Assembly: GCF_027922265.1 (NCBI RefSeq) | Contig: NZ_BSFI01000004.1 | Span: forward strand, 248,001-312,000 | DNA: 64,000 nucleotides | Reading direction: 5' to 3' | Source: Hansschlegelia plantiphila | GTDB lineage: Bacteria; Pseudomonadota; Alphaproteobacteria; Rhizobiales; Methylopilaceae | In this document: in pieces, positions 1 through 10,963 of the stretch | Numbering within the stretch: position 1 is the stretch's first letter | Layout: the number at the start of each line of letters is the position of its first letter | Position numbers and translations under genes: made by a program | Notes under the pieces: generated by a model | What the model was told of the DNA's origin: nothing | The model's database searches: none | What the model saw: the letters and a program-made list of their open reading frames with translations, nothing else

Positions 1-1257
1 TCCGCCTTCACGATCGCGGGCGTCGCGGGCTTCGCGCTGCAGGCGGCGGACTACGCCCAGTCGCTCAAGATGTTCGCGACCTTCTGCGCAGTGATGACCT
101 GCTTGGCGGCGTTGGGCGGAGCGGCCGGCTTTCTGTTCGGCATACCGCGTCTCGCGGCGAAGCGGATCGTCGCCAAGGCCGAGGCGAGCGACTCCCGGCC
201 CGCGGCGGAGGCCGCCGTCAGCGACCGTCTGTTCGACAGCAACAGCAATCTTGAAGACCTGTCGGACTGGCTGACCAAGATCATCGTGGGCGTCGGCCTG
301 ATCCAGCTGAACGCGATCACCGCGAACCTCAACGCGTTCGGCGCCCAGTTCCAGGACATGTTCCGGGACATCGCGGGGGTCGGCCTCGTCGCCTGCCTCA
401 CCGCCGTCACCGCGTTCGCGGTCGGCTTCCTCTACGTCTATCTGCTCACGCGGACGGAAGGGCTCTATCTGTTCACGCAGAGCGTGCGGGCCGCGGAGCG
501 GCGGGACGAGGGCTTCTTCGCGGACGGGATCCAGTACAGCGGCGACATCTTCGCGACCCCGATCGAGAAGCTGCCGGATCTCGAGACGACCGGCCTGACG
601 TCAGCCGACCGCCGTCTGCTCGACCGGGGGCGCGACGCGTTGGCGACCGCGGAGGATTACGCCGCTTGGGCGCTCGCCAAGGCGCGCGAGGGCGATCTGA
701 CCTCCGCCGAGGCGGCGTGGCTCGCCGCGATCAGCCGCGACACCGAAAACCGGTCGATCTACCGGCGTCGGCTCGCCGAAATCCGTTTCGTGCAGAGCCG
801 GCCGCGCGAGGCCTTCGCCGCCTTGAAGGACGGGATCAATCTGGCGACGAACGGAGAGGAGAAGGAGGCGCTGATGCGCGACGCTTTGCTGATCGCGTTG
901 TACCTTCCGCCGCCGCAGGGCTTCATCGAGGCCAAGGCGCTGGCGGCGGCGCTGCTTGCGAGCCCGAAGTTCAGCGACGACGCGATGGTGCATCTCTGGG
1001 CGGCCGCCGCAATCGGCCAGCAGGCGCAACAGCTTCGCAACGCGCCGGGCGGCGCGACGGCGGACCTCGGGGAGCTGCGTGACGAGGCGCTGAAGCATAT
1101 CGCCGAGATCCGCCGCATCGAGCCGTCCGCGGACGGTCCCGCGCGAACGCTGCTTCGTCAGATCCTGGACCCGGCCAAGCATGGCGGCGAACCGTTCCAT
1201 GACGACCTGACGGCCTTCGCCGACGACCCGGTCTTCCGGAGCGCCGTCGAAGACTGA
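1..1257 (+). CDS. Membrane protein of unknown function, 5' end outside the window
   Basis: The frame is open from base 1, so the methionine at base 70 is probably internal and the true start lies upstream; 418 residues are visible. At least two hydrophobic segments can be seen, one around visible residues 24-50 (ending in GFLFGIP) and one around 125-150 (AFAVGFLYVYLL). They are separated by a roughly 75-residue stretch rich in charged residues. The remaining C-terminal part, about 210 residues, is alanine-rich and helical. Blocks such as AAWALAKAREGDLTSAEAAW followed by RLAEIRFVQSRPREAFAALK suggest TPR-like helical hairpins. I do not recognise the family. A membrane-anchored protein with a cytoplasmic helical-repeat domain is the most that can be said. 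The gene ends about 80 bases before trmJ on the same strand. Confidence 0.75.
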   Translation, partial: SAFTIAGVAGFALQAADYAQSLKMFATFCAVMTCLAALGGAAGFLFGIPRLAAKRIVAKAEASDSRPAAEAAVSDRLFDSNSNLEDLSDWLTKIIVGVGLIQLNAITANLNAFGAQFQDMFRDIAGVGLVACLTAVTAFAVGFLYVYLLTRTEGLYLFTQSVRAAERRDEGFFADGIQYSGDIFATPIEKLPDLETTGLTSADRRLLDRGRDALATAEDYAAWALAKAREGDLTSAEAAWLAAISRDTENRSIYRRRLAEIRFVQSRPREAFAALKDGINLATNGEEKEALMRDALLIALYLPPPQGFIEAKALAAALLASPKFSDDAMVHLWAAAAIGQQAQQLRNAPGGATADLGELRDEALKHIAEIRRIEPSADGPARTLLRQILDPAKHGGEPFHDDLTAFADDPVFRSAVED

Positions 1258-1340
1258 ACCGAGCCCCCGCGCTTCAGTCGCGGGGCTCCGGCGTGCTATG
1301 CGCTCGTCGCTCCCGACACGGCGGAGCGCATGGGCGACGC

Positions 1341-2165
1341 ATGGCTGGCACGGACCGCACCAAGATCGATCTCGCGGCGACGCTGCCGGCGGGCCCCGCG
1401 GTCGTGCTCGTCGAGCCGCAACTCGCCGAGAACGTCGGTTCGGTCGCGCGCGCCATGGCGAACTTCGCGCTCGCCGACCTGCGTGTGGTGCGCGCTCCCG
1501 GCCGCACCGAGGCGCAAGGGGCCCGCACCTTCGCCGCCGGCGCGCACCACGTGCTGGAGGCCGCGCGGCACTTCGACAGCGTCCCCGACGCCGTCGCCGA
1601 CTGCTCGCTGGTGCTCGCCACCACCGCGCGGGGGCGGGGGCAGGCCAAGCCCGTCGACGCGCCGGACGCCGCCGCCAGGCTGCTCGCCGGCCACATGGCG
1701 AGCGGCGAAAAGGCCGCGATCCTGTTCGGGCGCGAGCGCACCGGGCTCGAAAACGACGAGATCGCGCTCAGCCACCGGGTGGTGACGTTTCCGGTGAACC
1801 CCGCCTATGCGAGCCTGAACCTGGGGCAGGCGGTGCTGCTGATGGGCTATGAGTGGTTCAAGGCGGCGACCGCGGCGGAAGTCTTCGCCATGCCCACCCG
1901 CTCGCCGCCCGGCACCCATGCGGAGCTCGTCTCGCTGTTCGCCCATCTCGAGGGCGAGCTCGAGGAGGCCGGCTTCTTCCGCTCGACGGCCAAGCGCGCC
2001 TCGATGGTGCGCAACCTCCGCAACATGATCCACCGCATGGAGCCGACCAAGCAGGACCTACGCACCCTGCACGGGATCGTCGCCGCGCTGGTCGAAGGGC
2101 GCCCGGGCCCGCAGGGGCGGGGACGGACGGTGCTGAAGCCGCTGAGGGATGTGGAGGAGGACTGA
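1341..2165 (+). CDS. trmJ: tRNA (cytidine/uridine-32-2'-O)-methyltransferase TrmJ family
   Basis: A SpoU/TrmH-type (SPOUT) methyltransferase of 274 residues. TrmJ transfers a methyl group from S-adenosylmethionine to the ribose of nucleotide 32 in the tRNA anticodon loop. The three SPOUT motifs are visible: LVEPQLAENVGSVARAMANF (residues 23-42), ILFGRERTGLENDEI (127-141) and NPAYASLNLGQAVLLMGYE (153-171), which build the knotted SAM pocket. The C-terminal block with RNLRNMIHRMEPTKQDLRTL is typical of TrmJ rather than of shorter SpoU enzymes. I chose the ATG at 1341 because the protein then begins just before the conserved core; an upstream start at 1293 would add 16 residues of low-quality sequence. 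Family assignment is strong; TrmJ versus another SpoU paralogue is slightly less certain. Confidence 0.9.
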   Translation: MAGTDRTKIDLAATLPAGPAVVLVEPQLAENVGSVARAMANFALADLRVVRAPGRTEAQGARTFAAGAHHVLEAARHFDSVPDAVADCSLVLATTARGRGQAKPVDAPDAAARLLAGHMASGEKAAILFGRERTGLENDEIALSHRVVTFPVNPAYASLNLGQAVLLMGYEWFKAATAAEVFAMPTRSPPGTHAELVSLFAHLEGELEEAGFFRSTAKRASMVRNLRNMIHRMEPTKQDLRTLHGIVAALVEGRPGPQGRGRTVLKPLRDVEED

Positions 2166-2258
2166 AGCGTGGCGCTCGGCGCCTGACCGCAAGCCTTGCG
2201 CCGCGCCCCGCACGTGATACGACGCCCGCGCCCCCCGGAAACCGCCGAGCGTCCTCCC

Positions 2259-3566
2259 ATGATCCCCCGCTATTCCCGTCCCGAGATGACCGCGATCTGG
2301 TCGCCGGAGACGCGCTTCCGCATCTGGTTCGAGATCGAGGCGCACGCCGCAGACGCGCTCGCCGAGCTCGGCGTGATCCCGTATGAGGCGGCGAAGACGA
2401 TCTGGGAAAAGGGCGGGTCGGCGGTGTTCGACATCGACCGGATCGACGAGATCGAGCGCGAGACCAAGCACGACGTCATCGCGTTTCTGACCCATCTCGC
2501 CGAGTTCGTCGGGCCGGACGCGCGCTTCGTGCATCAGGGCATGACGTCGTCCGACGTGCTCGACACCTGCCTCGCCGTGCAGCTCGCGCGCGCCTCCGAC
2601 ATCCTGATCGCCGACGTCGACCGCCTGCTCGAGGCGTTGAAGACCCGCGCGATGGAGCACCGGCTGACGCCGACCATCGGGCGCAGCCACGGCATCCACG
2701 CCGAACCCACCACCTTCGGACTGAAGCTCGCCGGCTTCTACGTCGAGTTCCAGCGCGCGCGCGAGCGGCTGGTGGCGGCGCGCAAGGAGATTGCGACCTG
2801 CGCGATCTCGGGCGCGGTCGGCACATTCGCGAACATCGACATGGCCGTCGAGGCGCACGTCGCTGAGAAGCTCGGCCTCGCCGTCGAGCCGGTCTCGACG
2901 CAGGTCATCCCGCGCGACCGGCACGCGATGTTCTTCGCCACGCTCGGCGTCGTCGCCTCGTCGGCTGAGCGGCTCGCGATCGAGATCCGCCACCTGCAGC
3001 GCACCGAGGTGCTGGAGGCGGAGGAGTTCTTCTCCGCCGGCCAGAAGGGCTCCTCGGCGATGCCGCACAAGCGCAACCCGGTGCTGACGGAGAACGTCAC
3101 CGGCCTCGCCCGCATGGTGCGCTCCTATGCGATCCCCGCGATGGAGAACGTCGCGCTCTGGCACGAGCGGGATATCTCGCATTCCTCGGTCGAGCGCATG
3201 ATCGGGCCGGACGCCACGGTGACGCTTGACTTCGCGCTGTCGCGGCTCGCAGGCGTCGTCGAGAAGCTGGTGGTCTACCCCGAGCGCATGCAGCTCAACC
3301 TCGACCGGCTTGGCGGTCTGGTCCATTCCCAGCGCGTTCTGCTCGCGCTGACCCAGAAGGGCGCGTCTCGCGAGCAGGCCTACAGCCTCGTCCAGCGCAA
3401 CGCGATGCCAGTCTGGCGCGGGGAGGGCGATTTCCTCACGCTTCTCAAGGCCGACGAGACGGTGCGCGGGTTCCTCGACGAAGCCGAGATCGAGGCGGCC
3501 TTCGACCTCGGCTATCACTTCAAGTCGGTTGACGCGGTGTTCGCGCGGGTGTTCGGCGAGAGCTGA
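2259..3566 (+). CDS. purB: Adenylosuccinate lyase
   Basis: A cytosolic purine-biosynthesis enzyme of 435 residues, the usual bacterial length. It removes fumarate from SAICAR and from adenylosuccinate, giving AICAR and AMP. The fumarase/aspartase superfamily signature GSSAMPHKRNP lies at residues 264-274, with the flexible signature-loop serines in it. The substrate-binding segments KHDVIAF (from 70), QGMTSSDVLDT (93-103) and GRSHGIHAEP (141-150, with the catalytic histidine) are all intact. The ATG at 2259 is chosen because MIPRYSRPEM is the conserved family N-terminus; the in-frame ATG at 2196 would add 21 unrelated residues. It follows trmJ by 93 bases on the same strand, so co-transcription is possible. 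A hairpin at 3599-3620 lies just after the stop. Confidence 0.97.
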   Translation: MIPRYSRPEMTAIWSPETRFRIWFEIEAHAADALAELGVIPYEAAKTIWEKGGSAVFDIDRIDEIERETKHDVIAFLTHLAEFVGPDARFVHQGMTSSDVLDTCLAVQLARASDILIADVDRLLEALKTRAMEHRLTPTIGRSHGIHAEPTTFGLKLAGFYVEFQRARERLVAARKEIATCAISGAVGTFANIDMAVEAHVAEKLGLAVEPVSTQVIPRDRHAMFFATLGVVASSAERLAIEIRHLQRTEVLEAEEFFSAGQKGSSAMPHKRNPVLTENVTGLARMVRSYAIPAMENVALWHERDISHSSVERMIGPDATVTLDFALSRLAGVVEKLVVYPERMQLNLDRLGGLVHSQRVLLALTQKGASREQAYSLVQRNAMPVWRGEGDFLTLLKADETVRGFLDEAEIEAAFDLGYHFKSVDAVFARVFGES

Positions 3567-3598
3567 GCCGACCGTTGGCTGATCGACCAGACATGAAA

Positions 3599-3620
3599 AC
3601 GGGCGGCTCTCGCCGCCCGT
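3599..3620 (-). terminator. Rho-independent terminator between convergent genes
   Basis: A 9-bp perfect stem (ACGGGCGGC / GCCGCCCGT) closes a four-base TCTC loop. On the minus strand the stem is followed by TTTTC, so it best fits the end of the SH3 protein gene that stops at 3648. It may also stop purB transcripts reading the other way. Confidence 0.75.
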
Positions 3621-3647
3621 CCGCATTACGCCGTCTATAGGGTCGTA

Positions 3648-4511
3648 TCAGCGATCCCGACCGCCGCGTCCGCCACGGTCGCCGCCACGGTCGCCGCCAC
3701 GCTCTCCGCCACCGCGCTCTCCGCCGCCGGCGCGATCGAGGCCCATCCTGTCCCCCCGGTCTCCGCGCATGCCGCCGCCAGCCGAACGGCCGGCGAGGCC
3801 GTTTCCGTCCATGCGGTCGCCGCGATCCGAGCGGTCAGGTCGATCTGGCCGGTCGGGACGATCTGGCCGGTCGGGACGATCCGGGCGGTCGGGTCGGCCC
3901 GGTCGATCGGGCCGGCCCGGCCTGTCGGGACCGCCGGGACCGTCGGGTCCGCCCCAACCGGGACGCGGACCATGGCCGCCAGGACGGCCAGGACCGTCCC
4001 ATCCGCCCGGCCGGCCCGGCCCGCCCCAGCCGCCGCCCGGACGACCCGGTCCACCCCAGCCCGGACGCGGGCGATGATCGCGCCGCCACGAGCGCTCCCA
4101 GCCCGGCCGTCCCGGCCGCACCCCGTACCAGCGGCCGCCGTAATAGTAGAAGCCGTCGTCGTAGTAATAGGGATCGGAGCCCCAATAGCCGCCGATCGCG
4201 ACGCCCGAAACGATCGGAGCTGGCTCCTCGACGATCACCCGCTCGCGCGGGCCGCCGCCGGAGATGTCGAGAAAGCTGGCGCTGGCGAAGCCAGTGCCGT
4301 CCGGACCCATGCTGATCTCGCACCACCCGGCCGTACAGCCGAGCACGGTGACGCGTTCGCCCACGGGCAGCGTGTCGATCACCGCATAATTGCCGCCGGG
4401 ACCGGAGCGCACGTTCAGGGCGGTCGTCGCAACGCCCTGGGCCGCCTGCGCTGCGCCGGCGGTCGCCAGCAGCGCGCCGGTCATCAGCGCGACCTTCAAT
4501 CCAAATGACAT
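3648..4511 (-). CDS. Secreted SH3-domain protein with long PGR/PDR low-complexity tail
   Basis: A predicted exported protein of 287 residues. Residues 1-24 form a signal peptide ending ...GAAQAA. Residues 26-84 are a bacterial SH3 (SH3b) domain, with the usual TALNVRSGPGGNYAVI and TVLGCTAGWCEI blocks; SH3b domains commonly bind cell-wall peptides. A tyrosine/glycine-rich linker (YYYDDGFYYYGGRWYG, 115-130) follows. From about 133 to the end the chain is almost only P, G, R, D and W, including a run of seven PDR units near 205-227 and a GGDRG-rich end. The start ATG at 4511 has a good ribosome site (GAAGGAG) 9 bases before it; the longer frame to 4772 has no such support. A binding or matrix role in the envelope is an inference; the tail has no known function. 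Confidence 0.85.
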   Translation of the reverse strand: MSFGLKVALMTGALLATAGAAQAAQGVATTALNVRSGPGGNYAVIDTLPVGERVTVLGCTAGWCEISMGPDGTGFASASFLDISGGGPRERVIVEEPAPIVSGVAIGGYWGSDPYYYDDGFYYYGGRWYGVRPGRPGWERSWRRDHRPRPGWGGPGRPGGGWGGPGRPGGWDGPGRPGGHGPRPGWGGPDGPGGPDRPGRPDRPGRPDRPDRPDRPDRPDRPDRPDRSDRGDRMDGNGLAGRSAGGGMRGDRGDRMGLDRAGGGERGGGERGGDRGGDRGGRGGRDR

Positions 4512-4698
4512 GGTCGTCGAACTCCTTCGGTTCTCATTCTGCCGTCGCCGGAGTTCCATTCCGCCCGCTGAACTCCGCCGCGCGCCGGGCATTCGGCGCA
4601 CGCCGTCGAACGCAACGCCCCGACAGGGCGATCCGTTCACCGATACACGTGCTCGCTCGTCGAATCCCGCGCAAGCCATGACGAGACGAAAGGCGTGG

Positions 4699-5532
4699 TC
4701 ATCCACCCGGCGACGCTCCGATCGCAGGCGCGTCGAACACGTCGGAGAGCGTCCGTTCCGCGCCGGCCGCAAGGAAGCCGAGGTCGGGACCGAGCGCGAT
4801 CATCGGAAAGCCGCGGCGCATATAGTCGGACGCGTAGGCCGGGCTGTTGGCGAAGATCGCGACCGGCTTGCCGGCGCGCCGTCCGGCGTCCAGCACGCGG
4901 CCGAGCGCTGCGATCACGCGGGGATGGCCGGGATCGACCGCGACGCCGCCCGTGAGCGACACCGACAGGTCGTTCGGGCCGATCAGCAGGCCGTCGACGC
5001 CGTCCGTCTGCGCGATCGCGTCGACGTTCGACAGCGCCAGTTCGGTCTCGATCATGGCGAGGGCGAGCGTCAGCTCGTTCGCTCTCGCGAGATAGGACGG
5101 CCGGTCGAGCCCGAGCAGGCCGAGCGCGCGGTTCGGGCCCCAGCTCCGGCGGCCGAGAGGCGGGAACTTGACGGCGTCGGAGAACGCCCGGGCGTCCGCC
5201 GCCGTGTCGATCATCGGCGCGATCAGCCCGGCCGCGCCGGCGTCGAGGGCGCGGGCGCCGAGCCCGAAGCCGCCGAGCGGCAGGCGCACGAGGGCGGGCT
5301 TGCCCGCAAGCGCCGCCGCCGCGACGCAGTCCACGATCGACGTGAAGGTCGCAAAGCCGTGCTGCGCGTCGAGCGTGACTGATCCGAACCCCGCCCGCGC
5401 CACGGTCTCCGCCACGAGCGGCGAGGGCACGCAGAGCCAGCCGTTGAAGTGCGGCCCGCCGTGCTCGAGCGCCGTCGCCGGAAACGCTCCGGGACCCACG
5501 CCGCCAGCGGTCAGGCCGCCTCTCTGACTCAT
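4699..5532 (-). CDS. HpcH/HpaI-family class II aldolase
   Basis: A 277-residue TIM-barrel protein of the HpcH/HpaI aldolase/citrate lyase family. Members cleave or form 2-keto-3-deoxy sugar acids, 4-hydroxy-2-oxo acids such as 2,4-dihydroxyhept-2-enedioate, or malyl-type compounds using a divalent metal. The barrel core GWLCVPSPLVAETVARAGF (31-49), the LDAQHG loop (54-59, catalytic histidine 58), the arginine of LVRLPL (83), the metal ligands Glu162 (AMIETE) and Asp188 (GPNDLS) are all present. The loop normally reads D-x-E-H-G, so glutamine 57 in place of glutamate is a small departure. The exact substrate cannot be read from the sequence. The gene stops about 190 bases before the SH3 gene start and is 10 bases downstream of the zeta gene stop, so it may be co-transcribed with zeta. 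Confidence 0.85.
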   Translation of the reverse strand: MSQRGGLTAGGVGPGAFPATALEHGGPHFNGWLCVPSPLVAETVARAGFGSVTLDAQHGFATFTSIVDCVAAAALAGKPALVRLPLGGFGLGARALDAGAAGLIAPMIDTAADARAFSDAVKFPPLGRRSWGPNRALGLLGLDRPSYLARANELTLALAMIETELALSNVDAIAQTDGVDGLLIGPNDLSVSLTGGVAVDPGHPRVIAALGRVLDAGRRAGKPVAIFANSPAYASDYMRRGFPMIALGPDLGFLAAGAERTLSDVFDAPAIGASPGG

Positions 5533-5542
5533 CGCGCGCGGA

Positions 5543-5866
5543 TCATCGCTCGGTCTGCAGCTGCGCGACCGCCGTCGCGAGCAACTCGTCCATGACGCGT
5601 CGGATCTCCTGGTCGGAGTGGGCGACGCCGGCGTCGTCGAAATCGCGCCGCACCTTGCGGAACACGTCGTGATCGCCCTCTTCCTCGAAGTCCGACATCA
5701 CGACCGATTTCGCGTAGGCCTCCGCCGCCTCGCCCTGCTTGCCCAGCCTCTCCGCGGCCCAGAGGCCGAGCAGCTTGTTGCGGCGGGCGGCCGCGCAGAA
5801 CTTCATCTCTTCGTCGTGGACGAACAGCGCCTCGAGCGCCTGCTCGCGCTTGTCGAAGGTTGTCAT
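5543..5866 (-). CDS. ATPase inhibitor subunit zeta (DUF1476)
   Basis: A 107-residue soluble protein matching the DUF1476 family, known in Paracoccus and relatives as the zeta subunit that blocks ATP hydrolysis by the F1Fo-ATP synthase. The family hallmark opening TFDKREQALEALFVHDEE is present at the N-terminus, followed by KFCAAARRNKLLGLWAAERLG. The C-terminal half is a helical bundle ending in ELLATAVAQLQTER. The start at 5866 gives the normal family length; the frame extends to 6001 but that part reads as non-coding. It faces ftsH head to head, with the 218 bases between holding both promoters. Function follows from the family and is not shown by the context. Confidence 0.92.
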   Translation of the reverse strand: MTTFDKREQALEALFVHDEEMKFCAAARRNKLLGLWAAERLGKQGEAAEAYAKSVVMSDFEEEGDHDVFRKVRRDFDDAGVAHSDQEIRRVMDELLATAVAQLQTER

Positions 5867-6084
5867 CGCCTCAAAGATCCTCGTCGCGCCGTCGCAGACC
5901 GTCCGCCCAGCGGTCCGCGCTCCTTTCGCCAAGTTAGACCCGGCGATTGCGGCGAAGCAACGCGACGTAAGAGGGTCTACGTCGTTCCTTCGTCTTGGCA
6001 TTCGGGGCGCCTGAGCCTACATTCGATCGGGCGAGGCGCTCCGGTGGCGCCGGCACGCCGCCCGAGAGGCGCGAAAGGCCTGCA

Positions 6085-8001
<1,917 letters not shown>

Positions 8002-8025
8002 GGGCTTCGAGCGTTGACGAAACTG

Positions 8026-8055
8026 AAAAAGCCGGGCTTTCGCCCGGCTTTTTGT
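8026..8055 (+). terminator. Rho-independent terminator after ftsH
   Basis: The inverted repeat AAAAAGCCGGGC / GCCCGGCTTTTT with a short TTTC loop sits 25 bases after the ftsH stop. The stem ends in a run of five T, a classic intrinsic terminator. It works in both orientations in principle because of the flanking A-run. Confidence 0.9.
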
Positions 8056-8261
8056 TGTTCGGCGTCCGGCTTCGACGTCGCGGTCGTCGACCTCTGCCGC
8101 GGGACCAAACTCGTCTCCGACGCCTGACCCTCGGCCGCCGTCCCAGCGTGGCGCGGTCCAAAACCGTCGCTCACTCTTTTTGAACTCCGATCGTCTATGG
8201 TGACGGCGACGAGGCAAGACTCGCGCGCGGGCGTTCGCTCGCGCTTGGCAGGGGCCGCCGC

Positions 8262-9608
<1,347 letters not shown>

Positions 9609-9912
9609 GGTCTCACAGGCCAAGACTTCCGATCGTCGTCGGCAGTTCGCGTCGAACGAGCGACCGGCTAACAGATCTTAACAAATACGTCCGGGACGGG
9701 CCGCGGCGGCGCGGTTGCCCTCTGAACGCGACCCCAACGGAAAGATCTTCTAGCCGCCGGTCGCTCCCGGTCCGCGTCGGGGTCCGCGCCACTTTGGGCG
9801 GCAGGGCCGGCGGGAAAGGCTGATCTATCAACGTCTCGCACATTCGGATCGGCCGTCCGCCAACGCGCGCCTGTTGCCTAAACTCCTCATTACTACCGAC
9901 GATTTAGTGAAG

Positions 9913-9948
9913 GGTAAGGTTAAAAGGTAAGGTTAAGTCGCCATTAAC
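9913..9948 (+). promoter_or_regulatory. CtrA-type box and direct repeats upstream of the barrel gene
   Basis: An 11-base direct repeat GGTAAGGTTAA occurs at 9913-9923 and 9926-9936. The second copy ends in the left half of TTAA-N7-TTAAC at 9933-9948 (TTAAGTCGCCATTAAC), a perfect match to the CtrA consensus known from Caulobacter and rhizobia. A looser half site (CTAA-N6-TTAAC) lies at 9668-9682. The box is 79 bases before the start of the outer-membrane gene at 10027. The rest of the 418-base gap from 9609 holds no convincing gene; a 76-codon minus-strand frame there lacks family features. Confidence 0.6.
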
Positions 9949-10026
9949 GAATGCCTGCAAGATTGCCTGTCGTGAGATTAACTTGCGCCGCATGTTCGGC
10001 GTGCAGATCAAAGGACAGCGGCGGAA

Positions 10027-10782
10027 ATGGCCAAGCTTTCGACCTACGCGCTTGCCGGCGCGCTCGCTTTCGCGCTCGCGCCGGTCGCGGGCCACGCCGC
10101 AGACCTTCCCGAGCCTCCGCTGCTCGAGCCGGTCGCTCCCGTGGAGTTCGGGTCGGCGTGGTATCTGCGCGGCGACGTCGGCTACAAGATCTATCGCAAC
10201 CCCAAGGTCAGCTACGGCGGCACGGGCTATAGGCATGAAGAGCTCGACGACACCGGCGTGATCGGCGGCGGCGTCGGCTACAAGATCAACGAATGGGCCC
10301 GCATCGACGCGACCGTCGATTACGAGTTCAAGTCGGACTTCCACGGCAAGCTGATCTGCCCGACCACGGCCTGCAGCACGCTGGCGAACCCGTACAGCTC
10401 CGAGAAGGCCAAGGTCTCGGCGATCACGCCGCTGCTCAACGTCTATGCCGACCTCGGCACGTGGCACGGCTTTACGCCTTACATCGGCGCCGGCGCCGGC
10501 GCGTCGTACATCATGATCGACGACTACAAGTACGCCAACCCGAACGGCACCACGGGCAAGAACAGGGGCGGCAACGACTGGAGCTTCTCCTGGGCGCTCA
10601 TGGCGGGCGTCGGCTATCAGGTCTCCGACAACGTCATCATCGACGCCGGCTACCGCTACCTGAACCTCGGCGACGGCAAGACCAAGAAGACCAACGGCGG
10701 CTTCAACGGCAGCAAGTCGATCAAGTTCGACGACCTCCAGGCCCACGAGTTCCGGGTCGGCGTCCGCTACCTGATCGACTGA
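10027..10782 (+). CDS. Outer-membrane beta-barrel protein, Omp25/OmpW-like
   Basis: A 251-residue exported protein. Residues 1-25 are a signal peptide (hydrophobic core GALAFALAPVAG, cleavage after HAA). The mature part starts with a proline-rich DLPEPPLLEPV stretch and continues with alternating aromatic/polar strands such as AWYLRGDVGYKIY, FTPYIGAGAGASYI and DNVIIDAGYRYLNLG. It ends in HEFRVGVRYLID, a beta-barrel closing strand. This is the layout of the eight-strand OMP_b-brl/Omp25 porin-like proteins that are abundant in Hyphomicrobiales outer membranes. A structural or adhesion role is likely; transport specificity cannot be predicted. It is flanked by its own putative CtrA-controlled promoter and a strong terminator, so it looks monocistronic. 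Confidence 0.88.
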   Translation: MAKLSTYALAGALAFALAPVAGHAADLPEPPLLEPVAPVEFGSAWYLRGDVGYKIYRNPKVSYGGTGYRHEELDDTGVIGGGVGYKINEWARIDATVDYEFKSDFHGKLICPTTACSTLANPYSSEKAKVSAITPLLNVYADLGTWHGFTPYIGAGAGASYIMIDDYKYANPNGTTGKNRGGNDWSFSWALMAGVGYQVSDNVIIDAGYRYLNLGDGKTKKTNGGFNGSKSIKFDDLQAHEFRVGVRYLID

Positions 10783-10812
10783 TCCCGGCCGCTCTTCGGC
10801 CCCAGAACCTCG

Positions 10813-10841
10813 AAGACGGCGCCCCGGGCGCCGTCTTTTCG
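10813..10841 (+). terminator. Rho-independent terminator after the barrel gene
   Basis: A perfect 9-bp stem GACGGCGCC / GGCGCCGTC with a three-base loop, extended by AA/TT, is followed by TTTTCG. It lies 31 bases after the stop codon at 10782. Confidence 0.88.
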
Positions 10842-10963
10842 TTTGAACGCATGGCGGCATGGCGTTTCGGCTCGCTTGACGGCGCGCGCGGCCCCCGTCT
10901 ATCGCTCACGGCTGCCCTCGTCGGCCGCCTGCGCGCGACGACCGGCCCTCTCGGTGGAACGAC

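Noticed and set aside
601..1200. Long antisense frames over the first gene, and similar ones over almost every gene (for example 27-30 kb and 60-63 kb on the plus strand)
   Set aside because: High-GC third positions create open frames on the opposite strand. Their translations are arginine/alanine/glycine-rich and lack domains, whereas the sense proteins have clear motifs.
3820..3960. CRISPR array suggested by repeated GGTCGGGAC units
   Set aside because: The repeats are short, contiguous, in frame with the SH3 protein and have no unique spacers.
9613..9843. Minus-strand frame of 76 codons in the glmM to barrel-gene gap
   Set aside because: No family likeness, no ribosome site and a proline/arginine-rich content typical of GC-rich chance frames.
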